NCBI RefSeq assembly: GCF_003259935.1
Contig: NZ_QLMH01000002.1
Location: forward strand, 1-64,000
DNA from: Paranoxybacillus vitaminiphilus
GTDB taxonomy: Bacteria; Bacillota; Bacilli; Bacillales; Anoxybacillaceae
Reading direction: 5' to 3'
DNA: 64,000 bases
Positions within the stretch are counted from its first letter, which is position 1. Each line of letters starts with the position of its first letter. The notes beneath the pieces were generated by a model, which searched no databases, was not told where the DNA came from, and was given only the letters and a program-made list of their open reading frames with translations. Below are positions 54,613 through 63,054 of this stretch, in pieces. Position numbers and translations under genes: made by a program.

Positions 54613-55518
54613 TTAACTTCGCTTGAAGCAGGAGACGTATGTTAAAACTTTATCAAGCAAAGCATCTAACCCGCGCAACTCCAGCTGCTGAAATGCTGCA
54701 TGCACTTTTTCCTCATCGATGTTTAACCGCGCCTCTTCCATATTCAATTGAATCGGAATACGGCAATAAATGGCTGCCAGTTTTTTTGATAAATGAAGCA
54801 TGTCGAGTTGCTCAGTAATTTTATGCCGCTGCGCTTTTGTCAGCGATCCGATATTCTCAAGAATCCCTTCAACAGAACCGTATTGTTGAACGAGCTTGAA
54901 AGCGGTCTTTTCGCCGATTCCGCGCACGCCGGGATAATTATCGCTTGCATCGCCCATCAATGCTTTGACATCAACCAACTGTTTCGGCAAAATTCCGTTT
55001 TCTTCGTAAAAACGTTCCAAAGTATACTTTTTGTAATTGCCGATTCCTTTATCAAGTATGTATACATGGACATTTTCTTCAAGCAATTGCAACATATCTT
55101 GATCGCCAGTAAGGATCGAAACTTGCGCCTCATTCTTTAATTGTGCCGCAATCGTGCCAATACAATCATCTGCTTCAGCACCCAACACGCCAATGTTCGG
55201 AATGTCAAACGCAGAAACGGCCTCTTTCGCTAAGTCAAACTGTGGAATCAGCTCCAGCGGCGGCTCACCGCGGTTTGCTTTATAATCAGGAAACCATTCA
55301 GTACGAAACGTCGTGCTTCCCATATCCCAGCAACAAACGACATGGCTCGGTTTTAACGTATGAATGGCTGTTAGCAAATGCTTCATGAAGCCATGTATCC
55401 CGTTTGTTGGAATACCTTTACTGTTCAACATAAAATAACCGCTCATTGCTGTTGCATAAAAAGCACGGAACAGCAGTGCCATTCCATCAACAAGTAACAA
55501 ATGACATTTTTTCTCCAT
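54613..55518 (-). CDS. 5'-3' exonuclease (YpcP-like, FEN family)
   Basis: A 301-residue nuclease like the N-terminal domain of DNA polymerase I. Metal-binding motifs are LLLVDGMALLFRAFYA, VCCWDMGSTTFRTEWFPDYK, GAEADDCIGTIAAQLK, ILTGDQDMLQLLE and the helix-hairpin-helix ALMGDASDNYPGVRGIGEKT. B. subtilis YpcP has the same length and likely removes RNA primers alongside Pol I. The start at 55518 follows GGAGG. The gene is monocistronic. Confidence 0.93.
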   Translation of the reverse strand: MEKKCHLLLVDGMALLFRAFYATAMSGYFMLNSKGIPTNGIHGFMKHLLTAIHTLKPSHVVCCWDMGSTTFRTEWFPDYKANRGEPPLELIPQFDLAKEAVSAFDIPNIGVLGAEADDCIGTIAAQLKNEAQVSILTGDQDMLQLLEENVHVYILDKGIGNYKKYTLERFYEENGILPKQLVDVKALMGDASDNYPGVRGIGEKTAFKLVQQYGSVEGILENIGSLTKAQRHKITEQLDMLHLSKKLAAIYCRIPIQLNMEEARLNIDEEKVHAAFQQLELRGLDALLDKVLTYVSCFKRS

Positions 55519-55684
55519 AAATAAACCTCCATTATTTCCTGTCTCTCCCACATATGCTCTTACAACCGCTTTTACAAAATAATTTTTGGTTCGCTCCTTT
55601 ATTATAAAATTTGAATCTTTCGCGTATTTTATATTATACTAAAAACCTATACAATTCCATTTTCATGAAGAGGAGGAAAACTGC

Positions 55685-56926
55685 ATGGGCCTGTTTGAAC
55701 AAAACCTTGAAAAATATGCAGCGCTTGCTGTTCGCGTTGGCGTAAATATTCAAAAAGGACAGACTCTTTTTATCACCGCGCCGCTGGAGGCAGCCGAGCT
55801 TGTCCGGAAAATTGCCGTCAAAGCGTATGAAGCCGGCGCTAAGCATGTATACGTCGAATGGAACGATGAAGAGCTTACATACATTACATATAAACATGCG
55901 CCAGATGAAGCGTTTCATGAATTTCCAAAGTGGAAAGCCCAAGCGAGGGAGCAGCTTGTCGGAGAAGGAGCGGCTTTCTTATCGATTTACTCGCCGAATC
56001 CGGACTTATTAAAAGATATTCACCCAGAGCGAATCGCCAATTTCAACAAAGCAGCCTCAACGGCGCTAATGAATTACCGCAGCGCCCTCATGTCAGACCG
56101 CAATTGCTGGTCAATTATTTCCGTGCCGACTCCTGCCTGGGCGAAAAAGATTTTTCCTCATCTAAACGAAAACGAAGCCATAGAAAAACTTTGGAGCGTC
56201 ATTTTCGATGCCACCCGCGTCAGCTTAGAAAACCCAATCCAGGCATGGCAGGAGCATAACGACCGCCTTGCGAAAATGGTTGAGTTTTTAAACAATAAGC
56301 AATATAAACAATTGATTTATGAAGGACCGGGAACAAATTTAACGATCGAGCTTGTCGAAAATCACATTTGGCACGGCGGTGCAGCCGTCAGCGAAAACGG
56401 AGTTCGCTTTAACCCAAACATCCCGACAGAAGAAGTGTTTACAATGCCGCATAAAGACGGTGTAAATGGAGTGGTCCGCAATACAAAACCGCTCAATTAC
56501 GGCGGCAACTTAATTGACAATTTTACATTGACGTTTAAAGATGGCATTGTTGTTGATTTTACGGCAGAAAAAGGCTATGAAACATTAAAACATTTATTAG
56601 ACACAGACGAAGGAGCACGCCGTTTAGGCGAGGTTGCGTTAGTGCCGCATCATTCACCGATTTCAAGTTCGAATCTCATTTTTTACAACACGCTTTTTGA
56701 TGAAAACGCCGCATGCCATCTCGCTCTCGGAAAAGCGTATCCGACGAACTTAAAAAACGGGGCGGCGATGTCAAAAGAAGAACTGGAAAAATGCGGAGCA
56801 AATGACAGTTTAATTCACGAAGATTTCATGATTGGCTCCGCCGAACTGAATATTGACGGCGTCACAAAAGACGGCAAGCGAGAACCAATCTTCCGCAACG
56901 GAAACTGGGCGTTTGAGCTGGAATAA
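55685..56926 (+). CDS. ampS: M29-family aminopeptidase (AmpS/PepS)
   Basis: A 413-residue zinc/cobalt-dependent aminopeptidase. M29 features: LFEQNLEKYAALAVRVGVNI, HVYVEWNDEELTYITYKHAP, MPHKDGVNGVVRNTKPLNYG, VALVPHHSPISSSNLIFYNT LFDENAACHLALG and NDSLIHEDFMIGSAELNIDG, including the Glu, His and Asp metal ligands. Thermophilic AP-T and B. subtilis AmpS are of the same length. Ribosome site GAGGAGGAAAACTGC. Confidence 0.96.
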   Translation: MGLFEQNLEKYAALAVRVGVNIQKGQTLFITAPLEAAELVRKIAVKAYEAGAKHVYVEWNDEELTYITYKHAPDEAFHEFPKWKAQAREQLVGEGAAFLSIYSPNPDLLKDIHPERIANFNKAASTALMNYRSALMSDRNCWSIISVPTPAWAKKIFPHLNENEAIEKLWSVIFDATRVSLENPIQAWQEHNDRLAKMVEFLNNKQYKQLIYEGPGTNLTIELVENHIWHGGAAVSENGVRFNPNIPTEEVFTMPHKDGVNGVVRNTKPLNYGGNLIDNFTLTFKDGIVVDFTAEKGYETLKHLLDTDEGARRLGEVALVPHHSPISSSNLIFYNTLFDENAACHLALGKAYPTNLKNGAAMSKEELEKCGANDSLIHEDFMIGSAELNIDGVTKDGKREPIFRNGNWAFELE

Positions 56927-56984
56927 AGCAGGCAGCAAACTTTGAACATAACCATACTTCAAACAGGATTGGCTATCATTTAAA

Positions 56985-57042
56985 TGTCGTCGACCCCCAA
57001 TCGTGCAAAAATCCTAGGGGATCGACGACACTTTATTTTTTA
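56985..57042 (+). terminator. Intrinsic terminator of ampS
   Basis: TGTCGTCGACCCCC (56985-56998) pairs with GGGGATCGACGACA (57017-57030) with one bulge, followed by CTTTATTTTTT. Long and strong; it shields the CRISPR leader from ampS. Confidence 0.85.
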
Positions 57043-57173
57043 AAGCAACGATACAGAAAATACGGAAAATACAAGAAAAACAACGAATTGATAAAATTCA
57101 CTGTTTGCGCTAAAATAAAAACAACAAAATTTCGACTATTATCAAAACCATGTATTATCAACGATTTTTTTGG
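57043..57173 (+). promoter_or_regulatory. CRISPR leader
   Basis: About 130 bp of A/T-rich sequence with A-runs directly before the first repeat. The array has its perfect repeats on this side and its degenerate repeats at the other, and the repeat's ATTGAAAC end points away, so transcription should begin here. Confidence 0.75.
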
Positions 57174-59675
57174 GTTTTTATCTTAACTATGAGGAATTGA
57201 AACAACAGGTGAAACAATTTTGGCTAGTTCGTTCAGAAGGTTTTTATCTTAACTATGAGGAATTGAAACTTTCTTCATGCTCAGCATGTCTACCACAATG
57301 ACATTGTTTTTATCTTAACTATGAGGAATTGAAACATGATCAGCAAATTGACGGATGTATTCAACAAGGCAGTTTTTATCTTAACTATGAGGAATTGAAA
57401 CTCATATACTTCCAATCTCCCGACGAGTCCCGCATCGGTTTTTATCTTAACTATGAGGAATTGAAACATCATCGTCTGGACGCTGCTTGAAGAGATGCAC
57501 AAAGTTTTTATCTTAACTATGAGGAATTGAAACACGCGAAGCAAAAAAACTTCTCCTTCCCTTAGCCCCCGTTTTTATCTTAACTATGAGGAATTGAAAC
57601 ACCTTCATTTCAGCTGCATCCAGCTTTGCTTGCAAGTTTTTATCTTAACTATGAGGAATTGAAACTGAAAATGGACAAGCATTCTCAAGTCAAAAATTGC
57701 GTTTTTATCTTAACTATGAGGAATTGAAACAAAAGTTGCGATGGAGCTAATAGGTTCGCCTATTGGGTTTTTATCTTAACTATGAGGAATTGAAACTTAT
57801 TTCGATTCCGAACGCTTCAGCGGTTCCGTTTGGGTTTTTATCTTAACTATGAGGAATTGAAACAGAATCTTCTTCCTTGGTAATCCTGCCTTGGTGAGGT
57901 TTTTATCTTAACTATGAGGAATTGAAACTCGGGCGCCGCGTCAGACGAATCTTGCCGAATGTCAAAGTTTTTATCTTAACTATGAGGAATTGAAACATAT
58001 TTGATGTGTCGCCAATCAATCCTGTTGTGAGTACGTTTTTATCTTAACTATGAGGAATTGAAACATAATTTTCCTGCGACGGATGTTGTGACAGGGGATT
58101 CGTTTTTATCTTAACTATGAGGAATTGAAACTCTCAAATACCAGAAGAAATTAGCAAAAGAACAACGTTTTTATCTTAACTATGAGGAATTGAAACAAAA
58201 AATATGATTGTAAAGAGCCTTCAGACATTTTTAGGTTTTTATCTTAACTATGAGGAATTGAAACAACTCGCCTAGACGAGTTTTTATTTTCTTGTCTCTT
58301 CTGGTTTTTATCTTAACTATGAGGAATTGAAACTTTGAGCGGTATATCTACCGCTGAAGAATAAGCAGGAGCGTTTTTATCTTAACTATGAGGAATTGAA
58401 ACATGTGTCGCCCTTTTGGATCGTGTAATAGACCGGTCCGTTTTTATCTTAACTATGAGGAATTGAAACAGCGAAAAAACTATCGGCAAATATCCAACAA
58501 AACGTTTTTATCTTAACTATGAGGAATTGAAACCGCTTGACTCAAGAAACAGTTCTTCGAAGCAAAACCGTTTTTATCTTAACTATGAGGAATTGAAACT
58601 GGAGTTTTGGCAGAACGAAAAAAATGTCAATACATTGTTTTTATCTTAACTATGAGGAATTGAAACTCTCGATTGCGGTCAATGCGGATCCGAAAGAGAT
58701 ACGGGTTTTTATCTTAACTATGAGGAATTGAAACCCGGATTCATGGACGGAGAGCCGATTCAAGTAGAGAAGGTTTTTATCTTAACTATGAGGAATTGAA
58801 ACATGCTAAAAGATGACCGCTTTGTTAAAACAGGAAGGTTTTTATCTTAACTATGAGGAATTGAAACAATTGTGAGAACGCCACGAATTTCCACTTTTTC
58901 AACTGCGTTTTTATCTTAACTATGAGGAATTGAAACCGAAAACTCAATCCGGGTGTTGATGAACGGAAACTGTTTTTATCTTAACTATGAGGAATTGAAA
59001 CTCGTGCAACCAAGTGGTTTGACTATGGATTCATTTGAAAGTTTTTATCTTAACTATGAGGAATTGAAACGCGAGAAATCCCCCCCAGTTCCGTTAAGAT
59101 TCTGAGGTTTTTATCTTAACTATGAGGAATTGAAACCTCGCGACAAATCCAAAAATCCCATACACCGATGCTGGGTTTTTATCTTAACTATGAGGAATTG
59201 AAACTTTGAGGATTCGGCTTCACATACGGAGTTGTCGCCAGTTTTTATCTTAACTATGAGGAATTGAAACACACAAGAGGGATTAGCAAAAGCTCTAAAT
59301 ATAAAGGTTTTTATCTTAACTATGAGGAATTGAAACATTGAGCCAGCGTAATGACCGGGCAACTAAATTCTTGTTTTTATCTTAACTATGAGGAATTGAA
59401 ACATGCAACGCTTTATTCTGATAATCTCAACTTAAAGTTTTTATCTTAACTATGAGGAATTGAAACCTTCCAACAGCAACCTTGGAATATTCAATCCTTT
59501 CAGTTTTTATCTTAACTATGAGGAATTGAAACCACTAGCAATGGCAGCCATATCGTCAACCGTAGCGTCGTTTTTATCTTAACTATGAGGAATTGAAATA
59601 TTTCTTTTTGCAATTTTTCTATCTCTTCATTAATTATATTATAATGTTTTTATCTCAATCATAAGGAACTGAAAC
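57174..59675 (+). CRISPR. CRISPR array, 38 repeats of 30 bp (type I-B/III-like repeat)
   Basis: The 30-bp repeat starts GTTTTTATCTTAAC and ends GGAATTGAAAC. I count 36 identical repeats from 57174-57203 to 59503-59532, a 37th at 59570-59599 ending in T, and a degenerate 38th at 59646-59675 with five differences, all transitions. Spacers are 34-39 bp, except the last (46 bp). The 3' end ATTGAAAC is the usual 8-nt 5' handle of crRNAs cut by Cas6, seen in type I-B and III systems of thermophilic Firmicutes. No cas gene lies in the window, so the effector must be encoded elsewhere, if at all. Spacer 17 (58265-58303) holds a terminator-like hairpin. Confidence 0.98.
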
Positions 59676-59764
59676 AACCAGCTTAAAGTTGCTGCATGAA
59701 GGGATACATAATAAGGATTCTGTTTGAAGACATCATTAGCGGAGAATTGCCGCCCCAATAACAA

Positions 59765-59797
59765 AAAGCCCCTCTCGTATGAGAAGGGCTTTATTTG
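59765..59797 (+). terminator. Intrinsic terminator behind the CRISPR array
   Basis: AAAGCCC plus TCTC pairs with GAGA plus GGGCTTT (59765-59792), followed by ATTTG. It is about 90 bp after the last repeat and may end the pre-crRNA. Confidence 0.75.
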
Positions 59798-59844
59798 TTT
59801 AATCGGTGGTGCTAGATAAAATCTGGAGCATATAAAAATAGCCC

Positions 59845-59868
59845 TTGCATGGGAGAAGACCCATGCAA
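59845..59868. repeat. Perfect 9-bp hairpin
   Basis: TTGCATGGG (59845-59853) and CCCATGCAA (59860-59868) with a 6-base loop. No U-run follows. It lies between the array terminator and the IS982 relic and may be an IS end. Confidence 0.45.
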
Positions 59869-59881
59869 GAGCACTTTCATT

Positions 59882-60160
59882 TTACAACAGATCAAACGAA
59901 AATTCAAAAACAATATGCGGCCATTCTATTTTTGTATCAACCCAATTGTCTTGTATCCAAACCCGCTTACAACGCAGAAATCGGCACTTGTTAAAACAAG
60001 AAGATGCGGTGATCATCGCCATCCATGTTCTTGGCAAAACTGCTTGGTTATATCTCTGAACGAACATGGCATCGTTTCGTGATCCGGGAACCTATTCGCA
60101 CTAGATGGAATTTTATTGGCATATACCTTGGTAGTTCTTGGGCTAGTTGAGCGGTAAAGA
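59882..60160 (+). pseudogene. IS982-family transposase relic
   Basis: The plus strand reads QTRLQRRNRHLLKQEDAVII then AIHVLGKTAWLYL, stops, and in the next frame continues RTWHRFVIREPIRTRW. RRNRH followed by a helix and then a W-H-x-F motif is typical of the N-terminal part of IS982 transposases. The catalytic core is missing and the frame is shifted near 60055. The assignment is probable rather than certain. Confidence 0.5.
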
Positions 60161-60225
60161 TCAACTAGCACCACGGGTACTTTTATCATTTACTTAATTT
60201 AATTACCGTACTAAAACACGAATCT

Positions 60226-60516
60226 TCATACCGTTATTGTAGATGAATGTTCGTTTTTTACATTCTTATCAACAATTGTTATTTCTAAATCTAAAGCTCG
60301 CGCAAGCTTAAGAAGAGTTGATAATTCTGGTACATCTTTTCCGTTTTCAATCCTAGATATTGTTTTTTGAGCCACTCCTGTCATTCTTGAAAGATCGCGT
60401 TGAGACAACTTTTTCCGATCACGTGCAGCCATTAATTTACCTACGATCTCCAACAGAAAGTACTCTTCTGGATCTTGTTGCATTAACTCTTTACGGAGAT
60501 CGTCAAAAGATTTCAT
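60226..60516 (-). CDS. HigA-type XRE antitoxin
   Basis: A 96-residue protein with an XRE HTH in the middle: LMAARDRKKLSQRDLSRMTG followed by VAQKTISRIENGKDVPELST. The N-terminal part (EEYFLLEIVGKL) is short and may contact the toxin. It lies downstream of the toxin gene, the HigBA gene order. Ribosome site AAAGGAGGAATTTTTAA. The 180-bp gap to the toxin gene is longer than usual for such pairs. Confidence 0.85.
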   Translation of the reverse strand: MKSFDDLRKELMQQDPEEYFLLEIVGKLMAARDRKKLSQRDLSRMTGVAQKTISRIENGKDVPELSTLLKLARALDLEITIVDKNVKNEHSSTITV

Positions 60517-60673
60517 TTAAAAATTCCTCCTTTTCGGTAAATTTATAATCGATATAACACTTATCAGAGAGCATCAAAATATTCCATTTAAACCTTCCCC
60601 CTTTTTGGCAAATTTGCACTCAACATAGGAATCGTATTTAATTAGAATCTCTAGAGGTACCGCATTATTCTTA

Positions 60674-60691
60674 CGACCGATAAATCGGTCG
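60674..60691. promoter_or_regulatory. 18-bp palindrome between toxin and antitoxin genes
   Basis: CGACCGATAAATCGGTCG has perfect 8-bp arms. It lies just after the toxin stop codon and could be an operator, or part of an RNA hairpin lowering read-through to the antitoxin gene. A duplicated ribosome-site-like segment is found at about 60530 and 60595. Confidence 0.45.
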
Positions 60692-60697
60692 TGGACA

Positions 60698-61057
60698 TCA
60701 CTGTTTACGATTGAGATATTCTTCTTTTCGTTGTTCTGCACGCTTAATTTCAACACGTGGAGTTTTGTTTTGTTTTTTTGGAAATACGTTAGTAAAAACA
60801 ATTGTGTCGCCTTCAAAATAGAAGAATAACACCCTATGGTCACTAATTCTAAGTTGCCAAATCCCATCCGTCCCAGTTAATTTCTTAATATCTTTATGTG
60901 AGACGACACCAGCATGAATAAGTTGCCCGTTTTCTTCTAAATAACTCATCATAATAATTGTTTTCCTGTAAGTTTCTTTATCATGCTTCTGTACTTCAAG
61001 AATCCAATCGTAAACAGGTTGACGCCCGCGACCATCGGCGTAGAATTCTAGTTTCAT
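60698..61057 (-). CDS. HigB/RelE-type toxin (Gp49-like)
   Basis: A 119-residue basic protein of the RelE/HigB superfamily, Gp49 type. The conserved parts are GRGRQPVYDWILEVQKHDKE, KLTGTDGIWQLRISDHRVLF and FYFEGDTIVFTNVFPKKQNK TP. The Arg in LRISDHRVLF and the Lys after FPKK fit the catalytic/ribosome-contact residues of the family. Such toxins cleave mRNA on ribosomes. It is the first gene of the pair, behind two palindromic operators. Confidence 0.88.
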   Translation of the reverse strand: MKLEFYADGRGRQPVYDWILEVQKHDKETYRKTIIMMSYLEENGQLIHAGVVSHKDIKKLTGTDGIWQLRISDHRVLFFYFEGDTIVFTNVFPKKQNKTPRVEIKRAEQRKEEYLNRKQ

Positions 61058-61103
61058 TTGTCGCGGCTCCTCTTCTACATATTATTTATTTCCTATTCAA
61101 AAT

Positions 61104-61151
61104 GATAACATTCATGTTATCGGTTAAAACCATGATAACATGAATGTTATC
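61104..61151. promoter_or_regulatory. Twin palindromic operators of the HigBA-like pair
   Basis: GATAACATTCATGTTATC (61104-61121) and GATAACATGAATGTTATC (61134-61151) are both 18-bp perfect palindromes, 30 bp apart from start to start (about three helical turns). They lie 47 bp upstream of the toxin start. Autoregulation by the antitoxin or complex is expected. Confidence 0.8.
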
Positions 61152-61200
61152 ACTGATCAAACAATAATGAAGATGTTGATGCTTTAATACTCCATTGTTT

Positions 61201-61440
61201 TTATAGAGAGAAATTCTCTAAAGCCTGATCCATCATATCATTACTAATACCGATATACCGCAAAGCAATCGAAGGTGCCGAATGTCCAAAAATCTGCTGC
61301 AACATCGCGACGTCCTTCGTCTGCTGGTAAATGGTATCCAAACGTTTTTCGCATCGTATGTGTCCCAATCGGTCCTTCTTTTTTATGGAATTCTTTACCC
61401 AAACATTTAGTATAGAACCGATAAAAAAACTCTCTTCCCC
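61201..61440 (-). pseudogene. Tyrosine recombinase (integrase) C-terminal relic
   Basis: The frame reads YTKCLGKEFHKKEGPIGTHT, MRKTFGYH, then after a small deletion near 61330 DVAMLQQIFGHSAPSIALRY and IGISNDMMDQALENF. This gives the Arg, HxxR/GH and Tyr of the catalytic core of phage-type integrases. Only the last third is left. It is directly next to the tRNA-Arg gene, a common integration site. Confidence 0.8.
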
Positions 61441-61459
61441 AGGCAGGAAAGAGAGTTTT
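61422..61459 (-). terminator. Terminator of the tRNA operon
   Basis: On the minus strand AAAACTCTCTTT pairs with AAGAGAGTTTT, followed by TTTAT. It is just downstream of the tRNA-Arg gene. Confidence 0.75.
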
Positions 61460-61462
61460 AAA

Positions 61463-61536
61463 CGTCCCAGGAGAGATTCGAACTCCCGACCGACGGCTTA
61501 GAAGGCCGCTGCTCTATCCAGCTGAGCTACTGGGAC
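61463..61536 (-). tRNA. tRNA-Arg (TCT)
   Basis: On the minus strand GTCCCAGTAGCTCAGCTGG starts the acceptor and D arm, the anticodon loop is CTTCTAA with TCT, and the T-loop GTTCGAATC is followed by CTGGGAC. The discriminator is G; CCA is not encoded. Confidence 0.96.
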
Positions 61537-61932
61537 ACAGTATTAAAATCATATTTGATTTTGCTGATACTTTCTCAGTTTCTACCTCCACCCCACTCTC
61601 AGTAAGCCAATTCAAGAAGCGGCTCGAGTGGTGTGCTGATGTTACTTCAATGATGCAAATTCGATCGTGCTCTATCCTGTCCCTTCCTCTTCCCGCTTAT
61701 TCGAAGATGATGGATGCGTCGGGACAACTCGCAGCTCATTCATTGATGCGCTGCTCGTAGCTGAGCTACTGGGACATAAATATTAAAATTATATTCGGTT
61801 TTGCTACACTTTACTTTGTTTTTTCTGCCGTCCCGCACTCAGTAAGCTTATTCAAGATGCAGCTCGAGTGGTACGCTGTAGTTATTCCAAAGATGCTTAC
61901 TCGAACGTGCTACTGGGACATGAAATATTTAA
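61537..61932. repeat. Two truncated tRNA-Arg 5' parts with repeated spacers
   Basis: On the minus strand the first 17 bases of tRNA-Arg recur at 61759-61775 and the first 11 at 61909-61919, each followed by spacer sequence instead of the rest of the tRNA. Spacers 61537-61680 and 61776-61908 are similar to each other (for example CACTCGAGC and TTGAAT/TTACTGAG blocks), and 61680-61758 is similar to the spacer of the tRNA-Gly repeats. The copies are decayed and cannot make tRNAs. Confidence 0.75.
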
Positions 61933-62009
<77 letters not shown>

Positions 62010-62020
62010 AAAGCCTTATA

Positions 62021-62094
62021 TGGAGCGGGTGATGGGAATCGAACCCACGACATCAGCTTGGAAGGCTGAGGTTTTACCACTAAACTACACCCGC
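62021..62094 (-). tRNA. tRNA-Gly (TCC)
   Basis: On the minus strand GCGGGTGTAGTTTAGTGG, anticodon loop CTTCCAA with TCC, T-arm GGGTTCGATTCCC, discriminator T and encoded CCA. Its 5' half (62064-62094) is repeated upstream. Confidence 0.97.
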
Positions 62095-62408
62095 ATTTTG
62101 TTACTCACTTTTCTATATTTATCTCCGCTACGCACCGTCATGCCTCTTCCTCTGCCAGCTGATTCGGAGATGATGGATGCGTCGAGGCAACTCGCCGCCT
62201 ATTCATGGATGCATCGCTCGTGGCTGAGGTTTTACCACTAAACTACACCCGCATTTTGTTACTCACTCTTCTATATTTATCTCCGCTACGCACCGTCATG
62301 CCTCTTCCTCTGCCAGCTGATTCGGAGATGATGGATGCGTCGAGGCAACTCGCCGCTCATTCATGGAAGTGTCGCTCGCGGCTGAGGTTTACCGCTAAAC
62401 TACTTCCG
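62064..62408 (-). repeat. 158-bp tandem repeat made of a tRNA-Gly 5' half plus spacer element
   Basis: Unit 1 (62064-62221) and unit 2 (62222-62379) have exactly equal length and about 95% identity. Each holds the first 31 bases of tRNA-Gly (to the anticodon loop, ...CCTCAGCC) and a 127-bp spacer. A third, diverged tRNA 5' half is at 62380-62408. The spacers contain TGATTCGGAGATGATGGATG and CGAGGCAACTCGCCG, also seen in the tRNA-Arg repeat region. Confidence 0.85.
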
Positions 62409-62421
62409 TATTTGATATTGA

Positions 62422-62495
<74 letters not shown>

Positions 62496-62503
62496 ATGTC
62501 CTA

Positions 62504-62575
62504 AGCGGAAGACGGGACTCGAACCCGCGACCCCCACCTTGGCAAGGTGATGTTCTACCACTGAACTACTTCCGC
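62504..62575 (-). tRNA. tRNA-Gly (GCC)
   Basis: On the minus strand GCGGAAGTAGTTCAGTGG, anticodon loop TTGCCAA with GCC, T-arm GGGTTCGAGTCCC, discriminator T. CCA not encoded. Confidence 0.96.
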
Positions 62576-62581
62576 ACATGT

Positions 62582-62656
62582 TGGCTGGGGTAGCTGGATT
62601 CGAACCAGCGCATCACGGAGTCAAAGTCCGTTGCCTTACCACTTGGCTATACCCCA
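62582..62656 (-). tRNA. tRNA-Gln (TTG)
   Basis: On the minus strand TGGGGTATAGCCAAGTGG, anticodon loop CTTTGAC with TTG, T-arm TGGTTCGAATCCA, discriminator G and encoded CCA. Confidence 0.97.
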
Positions 62657-62745
62657 TTGTAAGCACTCAGAAACAACTTCGCGAACCCACATCAGAGGAC
62701 GATATTTACGAAAATAATTTGGTAACGGCACATCGCTGTTCTAAA

Positions 62746-62822
62746 TGGGGCGACTAGTGGGAATCGAACCCACGCATGCCAGAGCCACAATCTGGTGCGT
62801 TAACCACTTCGCCATAGCCGCC
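62746..62822 (-). tRNA. tRNA-His (GTG)
   Basis: On the minus strand GGCGGCTATGGCGAAGTGG with the extra 5' G(-1) encoded, anticodon loop TTGTGGC with GTG, T-arm GGGTTCGATTCCC, C73 and encoded CCA. The 89 bp between it and tRNA-Gln hold no feature. Confidence 0.96.
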
Positions 62823-62830
62823 ATCATCTT

Positions 62831-62904
62831 TGGCAGGGGCAGTAGGAATCGAACCCACACCGGAGGTTTTGGAGACCTCTGTTCTACCATTAAACTATGC
62901 CCCT
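62831..62904 (-). tRNA. tRNA-Trp (CCA)
   Basis: On the minus strand AGGGGCATAGTTTAATGG, anticodon loop CTCCAAA with CCA, T-arm GGGTTCGATTCCT, discriminator G and encoded 3' CCA. Confidence 0.97.
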
Positions 62905-62943
62905 ATCGCTTTTTTATGCTTATATTGTCAATATATTGCCAAA

Positions 62944-63028
62944 TGGTGGAGGGGGACGGATTCGAACCGCCGAACCCAAAGGGAGCGGATTTACAGTCCG
63001 CCGCGTTTGGCCGCTTCGCTACCCCTCC
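62944..63028 (-). tRNA. tRNA-Tyr (GTA)
   Basis: On the minus strand GGAGGGGTAGCGAAGCGG, anticodon loop CTGTAAA with GTA, a long variable arm, T-arm CGGTTCGAATCCG, discriminator A and encoded CCA. First tRNA of the visible operon. Confidence 0.97.
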
Positions 63029-63054
63029 AAATATTTTAAAAGCAAGCAAGAATT

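Noticed and set aside
57290-57544. Minus-strand reading frame with a repeated FQFLIVKIKT peptide
   Set aside because: It is only the antisense translation of the CRISPR repeat.
59120-59362. Second minus-strand frame with FQFLIVKIKT repeats
   Set aside because: Same artefact of the CRISPR repeat; no ribosome site.
59676-61440. Possible cas gene remnants near the array
   Set aside because: Frames there match IS982, toxin-antitoxin and integrase sequences, not Cas proteins.
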